Below are positions 25,203 through 36,880 of a stretch of 64,000 nucleotides of DNA, in pieces. Both the position numbers and the translations under genes were made by a program. Source of the stretch: Struthidea cinerea (Eukaryota > Chordata > Aves > Passeriformes > Corcoracidae); contig VZTI01001288.1 in assembly GCA_013397865.1 (NCBI GenBank), positions 131,159 through 195,158 of the forward strand, written 5' to 3'. Within the stretch, counting starts at the first letter, position 1. The number at the start of each line of letters is the position of its first letter. Under the pieces are notes generated by a model. That model saw only the letters and a program-made list of their open reading frames with translations. It was not told the origin of the DNA and ran no database searches.

Positions 25203-27448
25203 CAACATGTTGGTGGCTGGGTGTCACTGTCACTCAGTTCCTGCTGCGTGAATCTGTGCTGTTTGCACATCATTCCTCTATTATCTGGTCTCCTTAAAAT
25301 CTTACATTGCAGTTTTAGGGGTTTTTGGGAGTCCCTTAGGATTACCTGTGTCGCTGCTATCTGCTAGACTCTCCTCTGAGCTGCCTCATTTGATCAAAGA
25401 TGTGGCTCTGGAACCTGCAGTGAGTGGAAAACCTGCATTCCCAACTGAGAACGAAATGTGCAAGCTCAGCTTTGGAAGGAATTTCCCTCTGGTCAAAAGT
25501 CTGGCTCAGCCTGGTGGCTTCCTGGAGCAAGGACAGCAAGTACAGAGATCTGAACTCTACCTCCAGTGCTGCTGTATTCCGTCCCTCAGCTTAATCACAC
25601 GTAGAACGTGGGTCAGGGATCACCCTGCTGTTTTCAATCTGATAATCCACAACACACTGTTAGAAGTCCCTAGGACAGCTTGGTTCAAAGTAGAAAATTG
25701 CAAACTAACACCCTCCACCCCCACCCCTCTTTGATTTGAATCAAATTACCAGTGAAAAGGTTCCTTAATTTGCTCAATATGCAAAGCATTCCCAGGAAAG
25801 AAATGTTGGAGAAGGGGATCATGAAAGCTGAGACAAGATGTAAGGGTGTCACAAACAGAGGCCAAAGTGGAAGAGAATAGAGAATTGGCCAAGAAAATGT
25901 CATCAGTGACCCTTGTGATCACTGCTTTGCTGGAATGAGGAGGATGGAAATCAGCTTGGAGAGGATCCAAGATGCTGGAGACAGGGAATACACCTGCTGT
26001 GCTTATCTTGCCCTAAAGCGCAGATGAATCCAGTTTCTCCAGAAGCTTCTGAAACAATGTCAGTCCCAGAAGACACACCACTGTGAACGTTTCAGCAAGG
26101 ACTTTTGTTCTTTAAATTGCAAAGAATTTGGCAATCTAACACAGGCGATAAGTCAGTTTCCTCTGTGGGTTTTCAGATTTTTTTTTGTATCCTTATTTGA
26201 TTCTGCTAATATGTATTGTAAAGATAAAACAGGCCCGGTCTCAAATGCTGGGAATCCAAGAGGAGGCAAAAACGACGAGGGAGAGCTGACAAGCGTCATG
26301 GGAAGAACCAAATCAAGGGAAAAAGTGAGCAAAACTGATGGCAACTGTAACAGGGTCTGATAGCTTAGGTGGGCAAAGGGTGGGCTTGGAAAGGGCCATG
26401 AATTTCCTGGCTTCAGAGGAGACTGAAGACAACATCACTCAAAGCCTTCTCTGCTCCAGGATGCAATTTCCTCCCCGTTCTACTGACGGATCCTTTTCTG
26501 CTGTGTATATTTTTCTTTCAACCAGCTCAGAAAAAGTACTGAAAACTGGCAAGGCAGCTCAGAACAGTAAGAGATCTTGAACAAATTCTTTCTTCCTTCA
26601 CAGGTTGTTGAGACAAAGTGTAACAGAAGATTACAGATAAAAACGACATTTTCTGTCAAAGACAGTAAAGTATTTCCGCAGCTGACCAGCTGCAGTGCAT
26701 GTGTCCTGTCAGGTCCTGAAACCAGTTTTTATAGATTTCTCCAGAAAACCGATTAATTTGACTACTGGCATAAGCAGCACGATAACCTCGATGCTTGCTG
26801 TAAATGAAAGAAGGGCTTCAATAAAAGCAAAGGGTCAGATTGTCCATCTTGGTGGCTTTTTGGTACAAACCTCCTGCTACTTAACAAAATATCCAAACTT
26901 TCTCTGTGTGAACCCTTATTTACTCCTGCAGATAACACAGACCCTCCAAAGGGTACCTTACTGAGGGTAGAAACAGCAACCATTTGTGCTTGAAGGGTGT
27001 AGTGCACAGTTGTGGAGAGGTGATTGCTTCAAGAGCCACTTTGCTGGCTGTGGACACACCACACTTTGAGCTCTTTTGAGGGAGGAATCATTGGAATTCC
27101 CTCCTGAGTGCTGTAAACAGCGGTGATCCGATGTAACCTCTAAGGGAGCCAGTCACATATAACTCTCTGAAGTCAGTAAGGCTCCTTGGGGTGGGGGGGT
27201 CCCTTTTATACTGTGGGCAGGTGGCTTGTGGCAAATGTCCCCGACCTCCCCCAAAGGCTCTGAGCAGAGGAAGTTCTGGTGCCATCTCTGCTTTGGGTAA
27301 TTTGTAAGGGAGGCTGTGGCTTCTCCACAGGAACCTGTGGAGCGGTTGTAGGGTCTCTCTCCCGGCCTCGTGTAACCTGACTCGGGTTTGGAACACTGTG
27401 CCATCATGAGCTCATCTGGAAAAGTTTCAGGTTGTCCTTGTGGAAAGC
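25203..27448. other. Non-coding unique sequence, no gene seen
   Basis: No repeat or gene is supported. A 128-codon plus-strand frame at 25348-25734 and a 102-codon minus-strand frame at 27088-27396 have no recognisable domain. Short poly-T and G-runs (GGGGTGGGGGGG near 27190) are present but unremarkable. Confidence 0.6.
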
Positions 27449-27506
27449 TGGCTTAGCTGACCTCCAGGGGTCTCTCCCGACCTACATTTTCCCGTGATTC
27501 CGGGAT
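27449..27506 (+). mobile_element. CR1 LINE 3' terminus, degraded, plus orientation
   Basis: The sequence 'agctgacctccaggggtctc', 'tcccgacctacattttcccg' and 'tgattccgggatg' lines up with the CR1 end 'agatgacctccagaggtctc', 'ttccaacctacattattctg', 'tgattctgtgatg'. It differs by several transitions and retains only the last 60 bp or so. Upstream sequence does not continue the match. It is the shortest CR1 piece I accept. Confidence 0.75.
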
Positions 27507-30171
27507 GGAATGGTAGCGAGCTCAGGACCTCTGCAGCACAGGCTACTTTTATTTCCACTGGCCATGAATAGGAGCATTGTGTGGATACCCAAGGGCCCGG
27601 ACAGGCCCTGGCAGTGACTGGAGCTTTTACTGGCCTCAGCTCTCGGCCCCTGTCTCTGACAGAGGATCTGGTGCTTGCAGCAGCAGGGAAGGTGTGAACT
27701 GGAGCAGCTGAGGATGCTCAAATTGCTTGTTCCTACAAGCTGCCTGTCATGGGCCAGCCATGTTTTAGACCACGGCAGCCAAATGCTCAGATAATGGGAG
27801 ACAGAGCTCTAGCTTTACACAGCCAAGCTTGGAAAATGAGGCCAAAGTGATTTGGGCTTGACTTGAGCGTGGAAAAGGGATGCTGCAGTCCTCTGCACTG
27901 TCTGAATGCTCAACAAAGCACAGCATGGCCCAGAACACAAGTCCTTACGCAGTCTCCCACCTCTGAATACCAGCTTTGAATTGGCTTTGATTTTTATTGC
28001 ATATTTGTCCACAGCAGCTGTCAGAAAGTTTAAATGCTAGAATTACTGCTGGAATAAATGCATCCTTCCAAACCCTTGCTATGGCTCTCCCCGTTGGGAG
28101 TTTATGTAATGTACTGAGTGGTACAAAAAGTATGCAGAGAGAACATTCTGCTTCCTGGAGGTTTCAGCGTGGTTTGACAGCTCGGTGCTGACTCACTGTC
28201 AGGACCTGGGTTTATGCTCTGCAGTGAAGCCCTGAGGGCTGGGAAGCACAGCCATGGACATTGCCACAAATGGATGTGAAACCAGGCTGTTACCATCCTA
28301 GGTGACTTTTTGCATGGGCATTCAGCCAGATGCCAGCTGAGACCAAGGGCTGCTTTCGGTGAAGAACCAGAAAAGACCCCAAAACAGCCTCAAAATGCTG
28401 TAGGAAGATGAACATTTCTTTTAGTGCTATTTTTATCCAATATTCTAATTTTGTCTTGTTCCCTTACATAACTTTCAGACTTACAGCTGAATAAACTTTC
28501 AGGGAAGAGAAATATTCCTAATAGAGCTCTGGCTTTCTCCAGACTGAGTCTCTGAAATCATCCACAAAAGGTTTCCAGTCCGTGTGTGTGGGGTAGGGCT
28601 TGTGTCTGACAAGAAAAGGCTGGAAAGAGATTTAAGCCCCGTAAGAGTTGAGTTTGCTCCTCCATGGCAAGAGGCAATTATTTTGTTCGGGTTGGATGGA
28701 GTTTGGTGAGATGGGCTCAGCACAACAGAAGCCCTTCTGCTCCTGCCCTCCAAGATGTGCTCCTGGACTGGTCCTGCTCCCCCTGCCCACACCTCCTTGA
28801 GCTCTGAGCGCGCACAGAGGAAGTTGAGGTACATTCAGCTCTGTCTGCCTCCCCTCCAGTCAGTTCAAGCTCCAGCAGTGGAAAGAAGGGAGATCTGGTT
28901 CTTTTCCCTGCCCCAGGGCTGATGGATGCCCTGGGCGGCTGCTCTGCCTGCACTTGGAGCAGACCATTGGAGCTGTGAGAGTTAGGGAGTAGTTAACTGA
29001 AGTTAACTGTGCTCTGGCTCTTCCCTGCTGCTCAGGGGCCATGTGAGGCAGCTCACGAGTTAGCAAAACATTGAGGATTTTCTAATGCTCTCCAGGGACC
29101 AGGTGGGTCCCTGGCTGCTGCAGGATATGGCCTGAGAAAGGCTACCTTTTCTTTTCCCAATTCCCTTTTCATGTTAAATCTGCAGGAAGAAAATCACCAG
29201 ATGGCTTCTCCAGCCCCTCCCTGGGTCTAAAAGGGGAATGCTCAGTGCGGCATCCCAGAAAAGCCACTCTGGTGAGCAGCCAAACATGAGGGACGGGGAA
29301 AACAAGGGCTTGAAGAAGTGTGGAAAAACCCAAAGCAAATATGTCAGGAAAAATGGCTGTGAAGGCAATGCACCTGTACCCCAGCAACTCTCTTGTATAA
29401 AAAATGAAGAGGAAACTTCAGTTGACTGGTTGTTCAATTTTTTTTTTAATAATTGAGAAAATTTGTTAACAAAAATATAAAGCAAAATCACAAGATTGGT
29501 GAATTACAATGTTTTCTAGCTGTCTGTCTTTCCCCAAAACACAGCCTAAACTTGGGTGATAGTTTAAATTTGCCTAATGTACCCAGTGCAGATGCAAAGC
29601 CCAGTGAACACAGCAGGAGGTTTTTCCATGGGCTTCCTTAGACTTTGGATGACTCCTGACTCTGTAGGCAAAATAGCACACACAAGTAATCAACATTTGC
29701 CCCTTCTTGGAAACCCATCAGCCCAAAAGGGCCGTGGCCGTGTGTTTGTTGCGTGTTTGTTGTTGCATCTTTCTCTGACTCTCTGTGAGGAAAGTGCAGA
29801 TCATCAGAACGCGGTGCAGCAGCGCTCGAGATCTTGGCCGCGGAATTGTTTATTGAACAGTGACAGACTGCAGCACATCCCTTTCAGGAGTGATAAGGAA
29901 AGGTTTATGCAAGCCCACGTCTGCACTTGGCTGGGCACAATAATGTCATGTTCCTGATTAGCCATAAGTTTCTCTCAAGCACTCGCTGGAATAGGAGCGC
30001 CCGTGGTGACTGATTTCTGCCGCACAGCTTGCGTTGTTTCCACTGCTCCGAACTTGGTGTGCAGCAATGAAATATAGCCCTGTACAACTGCTGGGCCTTT
30101 TTATTTCCTACTCTGTTTCTGCTGCTTGCACGCTGTCAAGAATTAAGGTTTTTTAGTCCCTGTTAAAGGTG
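27507..30171. other. Non-coding sequence, no gene seen
   Basis: Overlapping minus-strand frames of up to 111 codons lie in a GC-richer patch at 28.5-29.1 kb, without recognisable domains. A small CpG cluster at 29.81-29.84 kb is listed separately. A short direct repeat of 'gtgtttgttg' occurs near 29.74 kb. Confidence 0.6.
29810..29842. promoter_or_regulatory. Compact CpG cluster next to forkhead-like motif
   Basis: Six CpG dinucleotides fall within 33 bases, at 29810, 29812, 29823, 29827, 29839 and 29841, in sequence where CpG is otherwise rare. Directly downstream is TTGTTTATTGAAC, which contains a forkhead-type TGTTTAT core. This could be a small enhancer or an unmethylated conserved element. 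The dinucleotide count is direct; the regulatory reading is inference. Confidence 0.35.
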
Positions 30172-30240
30172 TGTGTTCAAGGCCAGGTTGGACAGGGTTT
30201 GAAGCCACCTGATTATGGCAGCTCCCTCCCAACCCAAGTG
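30172..30240 (+). mobile_element. CR1 LINE 3' fragment with internal deletion, plus orientation
   Basis: 'gttcaaggccaggttggaca', 'gggtttgaagccacctgatt' and 'ctccctcccaaccc' follow the CR1 3' UTR order ('ttcaaggccaggttggatg', 'gggctttgagcaacctggt', 'gtcccttccaaccc'). The usual 'ccctgcccatggcaggg' and 'gaactagatgatc' blocks between them are largely missing, so the copy carries an internal deletion and lacks the terminal tail. Confidence 0.85.
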
Positions 30241-33200
30241 AGTGAGAAATGTTTTTCTACAATCTGCTCATCTGGCTCTCCTGTGGACAGTCAAATCATC
30301 TTTAACCCTGTGCTAGAAGATCCCTTTTCGCCTTGGGAAAAATCCCTCACCTGAGCTGCACTGCACACAATACAGTGAGGCTCAATCTGGATGGCTTGTG
30401 TGGTTTTCCTTGGACACTGTGATCCCATCCACGAAGCCCTGGTTCTGTCATGATCTCTGGCTATTGCAGTAGACTACAATATTTAGGACTTCGGCAGCAA
30501 ACAAAGGCAGGTTTTTGTCACTGGCCCTGTGCTGGAACCCCCCCATGGTTGTACCAGATTTCCAAAGCTCTTGTGACCTGTAATCCACAGAGGGTTTTCT
30601 GTGTAGTGCATCTCCCTGAAGACCAGTAGTGATTTCCTCAGGGTGAGAGGTTAACAAAGGCTTCTTGCACTGCGAAAGCCTTTTTCTGACATTAGAAGCA
30701 GGGCTTTCGTATCAGATATTGCCCTAGGAATGTATTTGCAAAATGCATTAGTAGCCATTTACTGGTGTGTCTTTGCATCTAGATTATGTCACTATTCACC
30801 TTTTTTTTCATGGTCTCCTAGTCTCTTATTACCTCCCAGAATTTTTGGGATGTTTAAAAGATGGCAGGAAATAGGCAGCCAACACCAGTAGAGGGCTGAG
30901 AATAGTGTTTCCTTCCATAAAGTATGTCTACTTGCCCTGAATCCAGGGATAACAGCTAGTCTGACATAACAATAATATAAGCTGGCTTTCTGCCTTTCCC
31001 AGAGTTAATTTTGGATCCCAGATATGAAGCCTGGACAGAGAAAACACAATTGTCATGTCTGTCTGGTATTTTCTGTCATTTATTGAAGCTCATCTGATAC
31101 AGCTACAGCTTGTTCTAATGTTGACCTTTGATATCTGAGGAGAATTTCCCAAAGAGTCCTTCTGGAAGGGAAGTGCAGCATGAGCAGAACCAGCTTCCAT
31201 CTGGAGAGGGGACACTGAGGTACCAGGGCAGTGATTATTTGGAAGCAAGGAGTGAACTCAAATCTTCTGTGTCAGTACCATCATTCCTGCAAACGGCTCG
31301 GGAAACAGCCAGTGGGATGTGCGGCCTTTTCTGCATTTGCAAGTAAAGCCTGGGGCTCCTCTGTACAAATTAGAGCAATCAGAGAGAAACTATCAGCTAA
31401 ATCTGGGAAGGAACTGAGGATCAGAGAGGGTCCCCCCATGACTCCCGTTCAGCAGCTCTGTATATTGTTTTAAAGGACCCTTACGCAAGAATTACGTCGC
31501 ATTCTGAAAGAGGAGACTGTTTCACTTACTTGTTGTGGGAAGGTCTTCAAATTACAGCCCTTCCTGCTTATATTAGGGCATTCTAGGGTTCACCCTGCTG
31601 CAGTTACCCTGTGCTGTACGGGATGCAGCATCTGTGGCAGATAAACCCACAGCCAAAGCCTGTTGTTACAACAGAAGTCTCTTGCAGAGAGCCTGAGTTA
31701 TTTCAGAGCTTCTCATCACAGCTGAATTCAGGTAATACTCGTGTGTGCTCTGGAAAGTGTGTGGGAGACAGGTCGGATTGTCCTGGAGCACAAAGTCACC
31801 GTGCGGCTCCACAGCAGGTACAGCATCGAATGGAGACTGTGGTGACAGGGGACGGCTCCAAACTAACATTGGACAAAACACTGCTACCCACATTCTGCCT
31901 GGAAGGCTCAGTTTTGGCTAATTCCACCATCACAAAGTGAACCACTTTCCAGGGAGATTAAGGGGAAAGAGGTAAATCTTATCCGGGAAGTGGGATGATC
32001 CCAATGGAAACTATGACAGTAAACTCGACCAGGATGAAACATTTGTGTCCTGAAATTCCCATTCATGGGTCTTCCAGTCCTGACTGCTCATGTCCCTCTT
32101 CCCATCAGTGGCCAGGCTCCTTGGGTGGATTCCCAGCCATTCCTGTCACTGGTGTATCACTCCTTTCACTGCCTGGGGAGACCACAACGTGTCAGAGGAA
32201 ATGTAGTTCCCTCCTCACCCGTTGCAAAAACAGGGATGTGATGCAGAGCTGCATCTCCCATGAGGAATGAATGGCACTTGGGCATTGAAACATTTTAGTT
32301 TCACCTCAAAAAATTGCTATTTTGAGAAGAAGAACTTTCTGACTCGCTTTCTAAAGTGCTGCAGTTGAACACAAAGGTTCATGATCTCAGCAAGGTGGGG
32401 GGGGTTCACACAAGCATAACTTCACAGAGCTCCTGTTGTCCAAGAAATAACAGATAGAAATTACTCAGGAGAAAACTACCTCAGAGCAGTCTTGAGAAAG
32501 CATTGCAAGGGGGATAAGGTTGGAGCTTTGCAACTCTCCTGGGATCATCTCCTTTCCTGAGGAGCGCAGAGAGAGCTTGGTGTTCCTGGGATGAGGAGCA
32601 GAGGAGGTGGGTGCTTCACGTCCCCACTCTTATCTGAAGCTGGCTGGCAGCACCTTTCAGTGGATGAAGGCTTTTGCTTTGACTGCTTTGATTCACAAAC
32701 AAAAAATTGGGCAGTGTGTGGAAATTAAAATGTTATAAATCATATTCAAACATTTTGAAGCAGCCACCTCAAGGACGCAGCTCTTAGGCCTGGTTGCAGA
32801 TCCTGGGCCTTTATCAGGATGAGGGGCATGAGCCTGAAGCCTGGTACCCTCTGGCCTTGGCTGCAGAGTGGTTTCTTTGCTGGGTACATGGCATTTCTCA
32901 GGCTGTGCTCTGGGCAGTCCATGCTATATTTAAATACGTTTTGCTGGTGAGGGACTAAAGGGCCTCTGGACCTGCAACTTCCTAAGGGCTATTCTGCAGA
33001 TTCCTTCCTCCTTTCTTCTTTTTTTTTTTTTTTTTTTTCCTTTAAAGGAAACTCTCAATCTTCTTAGGAAATAATCTTTTGTTTATGTCATGAAAAAGCC
33101 TGTGCTCTCCTGGCCGGGAGGGTGGAAGAGCCAATAGGAAGAAGTACCACTTGTGCTTTTTGATACAACCAAACGTGTCTTAAATAAACATATGTTTATT

Positions 33201-36200
33201 TTTCTACCTTTCTGTTGAATTGCATCCTTGCCAACATAGAAGGTAAAAGTATCCAGTTCAAAGGAGGCAACTGCAAGCGTAGGCTGACATCCTGTTGTAA
33301 ATATAGAGCTGGCCTCATGACAATGCCCTGCTCGGAAACAATGGGAGCTGGGAGAGAGAAATGTGTGAATTAACACAGCCGAGGCAAATGATGAACAGCT
33401 AATGGAGGAAAAGAGCTGTGGGCCAGGCTGCCAGCTCTCAGGGCTGCCTCTGAGCTGGCCTTTGTCCCCTTCACAGACCTGTGTGATGCCTCTGCTGTGT
33501 CCATGTGCCAGTTGTGATGCCACCCTGGGGATGCCAAGGACACGGGACACCCTTCTGTGCCAAGCCACAGAAGAGATTTCCCTGTCCCCTTGCTCAGACT
33601 GTGGCAGAGGAGAAGCTTTCATCTGCTTTTACTCTGTCCCACCTTGCCAACAGGACGTGTGGCCTTGGAGCCAGGGCAGATTTCTGCCCTGCCCAGTGCT
33701 CGGATCAGGATTTCCAGTGCAGGGACCAGCAGTGGGGAAGGGGCAGCCAGCCTGATTCCCTGCCCTCGGGACAGTTCTGGACAAATCCCTGTGGCCAGGT
33801 GATATCCTGCCTCCATCATGCATTGGACTGGGCAGTGGACACCCATTCCCACGAGCAGGATGAGAGCCCCAGGCACTACTGAGACAGAAAGCAGGTTTAT
33901 CCCAATCAGGCTTTGCCACGAGGAAACAGAGTTCCAGGCTAATTAGGAACCTTAATGATACTTCCTATGATACCTGAGAAACCTGCTGTGTCTTAGTAAG
34001 AAGCAGCCTGTGGCTGTCAGTTGTTCTTGGCTCTGGCTGGGGGCCTGGCACAACTCACCAGCTCCTGTCCCAACGAGGAGCAGACTGGGATAAGAAAGGA
34101 ACCTGGGATAAGGCAGGAACCACATGCCTCTACAGCTGGTTTTCACATTTGCAACATGCTTGTGGGGACATTGTTGTGACCTTTTGGGCACTAATGGCTG
34201 CAGTGGGTGAACTCCCCTGAACTTCCCTCTGGTGAATCCCTTGTATAAAATGTATTGAGGTTTAAAAACTTGGCCGAGGGAAGCCCAGCGTAGCTTACGT
34301 TCATCCTTGTTTTTCTTTGACTAACTATAGTTTTTTTTGTGGCTGTCATGTTAAAAATGACAGCTTGCACTGGCAAGTATTCACCTCACTTTTGTCCTAA
34401 GCCACCTTCAGCTCCTGGGCTGAGCCAGCAGGGCAGCAGCCACAGCGATAGCAATTGACTGTCACCAGTTTATCTTATCTGGCACACAGAGTGTGGCATT
34501 TGAGAGCCAAAGCCCTGGGTTTTCTTCCCTTCTCTTTCTGTGCAGCACAGGGTGTGCCCCATTTGACCTAAATATTTGTGAAGTTACATCCTTGGGACAG
34601 GCTGACAAAAGGTTATAAACTCATTTGTGTTCATCTTTCCCTAAGGCGGGCAGGCTGCAGCGAGGCATCACAGCTGCCTCACATGGGTGCCTCACACCTT
34701 CCCCTGACCCAGCTGGTGCTGGCCAGCATCTGAGACAGGGCTGTGGGCCTGATTCACACCAAAAATTCCCACTTCCTTACCCCGAGAGACTGTGGCAGCT
34801 GCTGCCTCATCTCTTTCTGTAGCCATGGACCTGGAGGCACCATTAGGGACAAGCGAATAGGGTCATGGGACATCAGGTGTCATGTCACTGTCAGAGGGGC
34901 TCTGTTTGCTCCTGGGTGTGAGGCACAGCTCAGTGAGCCCCTGAGAATCAGCAAAGTGCCGGGGGGTCAGGGTTTTCCCATTGGCATCAGTGCCATTGGG
35001 TTGCTTTGTGCCTGCGCCCTCAGCTGTGCTCATCTTTGGAGGAAAATGGGAAAGAGTGAGTTTTGCATGTTAGTGGAAGGAAACCAGGCAGCTTAATCTC
35101 AAAGGTGAAGTGTGTATTCATAGCAACACCAGTTTTTACATCTCCCCAGCGCTGTTCAACAGCAGCTGCACTGAATTATGGTTGTGGCACCGCTGCTTCT
35201 TTTTGGAACAGAGAGGAGTGAGGTGCAGCTTCGGAATTTAAGCATGAGACAGAGCAGAAGGCGTTTTTCCACTCCACTCTTGGCTTCAACAGTGGTCAAA
35301 TTCCCCAGCAACTTCAAGAGCCTCTCCTAATGTGGGTGCCAGCTGTGCCCAACATCTGGGCTCCCCTGGGTGTGAGGCTGGTCCTGGCTGTGCAAAGATG
35401 CTTTTGCAGGGAGCAGTCCCAGGTGTGTTTGGGGAACAGCACTATGCCTCAAGCCAGTGCTGCATTACAGACCCATGCAATTGGGCAGAAACCAGCGAGG
35501 ATTAAAGATAGACGATATTTTAGAATTTTGTGACTCTGTGAGTGTCTTGTCTTTCACAGTGTAATTTAGTTTTTAGGCTGCAGCACCTCTGTGCTCGTGC
35601 ACCACTCCCTAGTATACTTAGAGAGCTCACTCATGCTGCCCTACCGAGCAATCTCTCTCCTCAAAAAGCTGAACAAATCTGCAGCCAAAGTGTTTCAGAG
35701 TCAGTGCAGAGTTTCCACTAAACCTCCTGGCTGTGCTGGAGTTTGGAGTGCCTGCTCTGAAACAGCAGCTTCCCCTTTTTGTATGGTGTCAGTGGGCAGA
35801 GGTTTGGGGGGACACTGTGGTGCAGGTCTGTCAGCTGGCGGGTGGAAGGGGGATCCCCAGGCATTCTCGGGAGTGGTAGGTGAGTTATTGCAGGAGTCAG
35901 TGCAGCCCAGAAGCAGAAACACGCAGGGAACGAGGCTGGTGCTGCCTGTGATTTGCAACGTGTGAGCAGCAGTGCTGCGAGCTCGAGCCCACTGTTTGCC
36001 GTACTGCGTTATCGGAGCTGCTCAGATGTTTTCCATTAGCTGATCCCTAAGCCTTTGCAGATACAGACCAACCCTGCACTGCAACCAAGAGCTGGATCAG
36101 AAATAAATTCTTCATATTTTTTCTTTGGAGGATTTTTACAATCACTGTCTCCCCACACCACTAAAAAACACGTGAAAATCATTCAGAAAGACGCAGCAAC

Positions 36201-36504
36201 CAACAACCCTCTCCTCTCCCACAGGTGATATTTTAGAAGGACAAAATATCTGTGGAACAAAGTGATTAAAAAACCTCTAGGAGAGGGTCAGAATTCAAAA
36301 TTAGAGGTGACTTTCTTTGAAAACTGACCAAGGGATTCATTCAGTGGCAGAAGTGCCATTTGAAAAAAGCAAGCAGACTTCCTGGAGCAGGCCAGACCCA
36401 CCTAGGCAGGTCAAAGAGAGTTGAGTGCTTGATGGGTATAGAGGCCCTTCCTTATGTAACTGATAAAGATTTTCTGAAAGAATACATGGATATAAGATTC
36501 CTGT
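30241..36504. other. Non-coding sequence, no gene seen
   Basis: About 6.3 kb without a recognised repeat family. The 33.4-35.1 kb part is GC-richer and generates overlapping frames of up to 179 codons (minus strand, 33083-33622), none with a recognisable domain. A string near 31418-31440 (actgaggatcagagagggt) recalls MIR but does not extend. The T20 tract and adjoining palindrome at 33.02-33.05 kb are listed separately. Confidence 0.6.
33019..33051. repeat. T20 tract joined to a 16-bp palindrome
   Basis: Twenty T bases at 33019-33038 run into the perfect palindrome TTTCCTTTAAAGGAAA at 33036-33051, which shares its first three bases with the T tract. About one palindrome of this length is expected by chance in 64 kb. 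Confidence 0.85.
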
Positions 36505-36880
36505 GTCCTTGTCCGAGTGTTTAACCACTCTCAGGGTAAAATTGTCTTTTCCTTGTAGCTGATCTGAATCTCCCATGCTGCAACTTTTTTTTAGCTGTGC
36601 GCCTTTGAGAGAGCAGGTTTGATCTTCTCTGTTAGCTCCTAGTCTCATGGAAGCTGTAATTCCCCATCACTGTCTCACGCCACGTGCTTCGGCCTCACTG
36701 GCTCCCTCCCCTTCCTCAGGGTCATGTCCTGGGAAGCCCAAAGCTGGATGCTGTATCCAGACTTGGGCTCCCCAGCGCTGAGCACAGGGGCAGAACCACT
36801 TCCTTCCACATGCTGGTTGCGCTCTCTCCGTTGTGGCCCAGTACAAAGCTGGATTTTGTCCCTGGAAGGGCACATTGAAT
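36505..36880 (-). mobile_element. CR1 LINE internal/3' fragment, minus orientation
   Basis: This is the largest CR1 remnant in the window. From left to right it shows 'gagtgtttaaccactctcag' and 'ggtaaaattgtc', 'tgaatctcccatgctgcaac', 'aagcccaaagctggatgctg', 'ccccagcgctgagcacaggg' with 'gcagaaccacttcc', 'catgctggttgcgctctc' and 'gaagggcacattg'. The same block order occurs in CR1 copies read on the minus strand ('ttaccaccctcagggtaaag', 'ctaaatctcccctgctgcaac', 'cccaaagctggacgcagtac', 'agtgctgagcagagggg', 'ctgctggccacgctc', 'aagggcacattg'). The unit after 36880 is too diverged to call, and the 3' terminal tail that should lie to the left is missing. Identity is low, so this is an old copy. Confidence 0.85.

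Noticed and set aside
31378..31450. MIR-like string (actgaggatcagagagggt)
   Set aside because: The expected neighbouring block 'cttgcccaaggtcac' does not follow, so a MIR call is not supported.
33083..33882. Overlapping frames of 179, 125 and 117 codons on both strands
   Set aside because: Several frames open on both strands at once indicate a stop-poor GC-rich patch rather than a gene. No conserved motif is seen.
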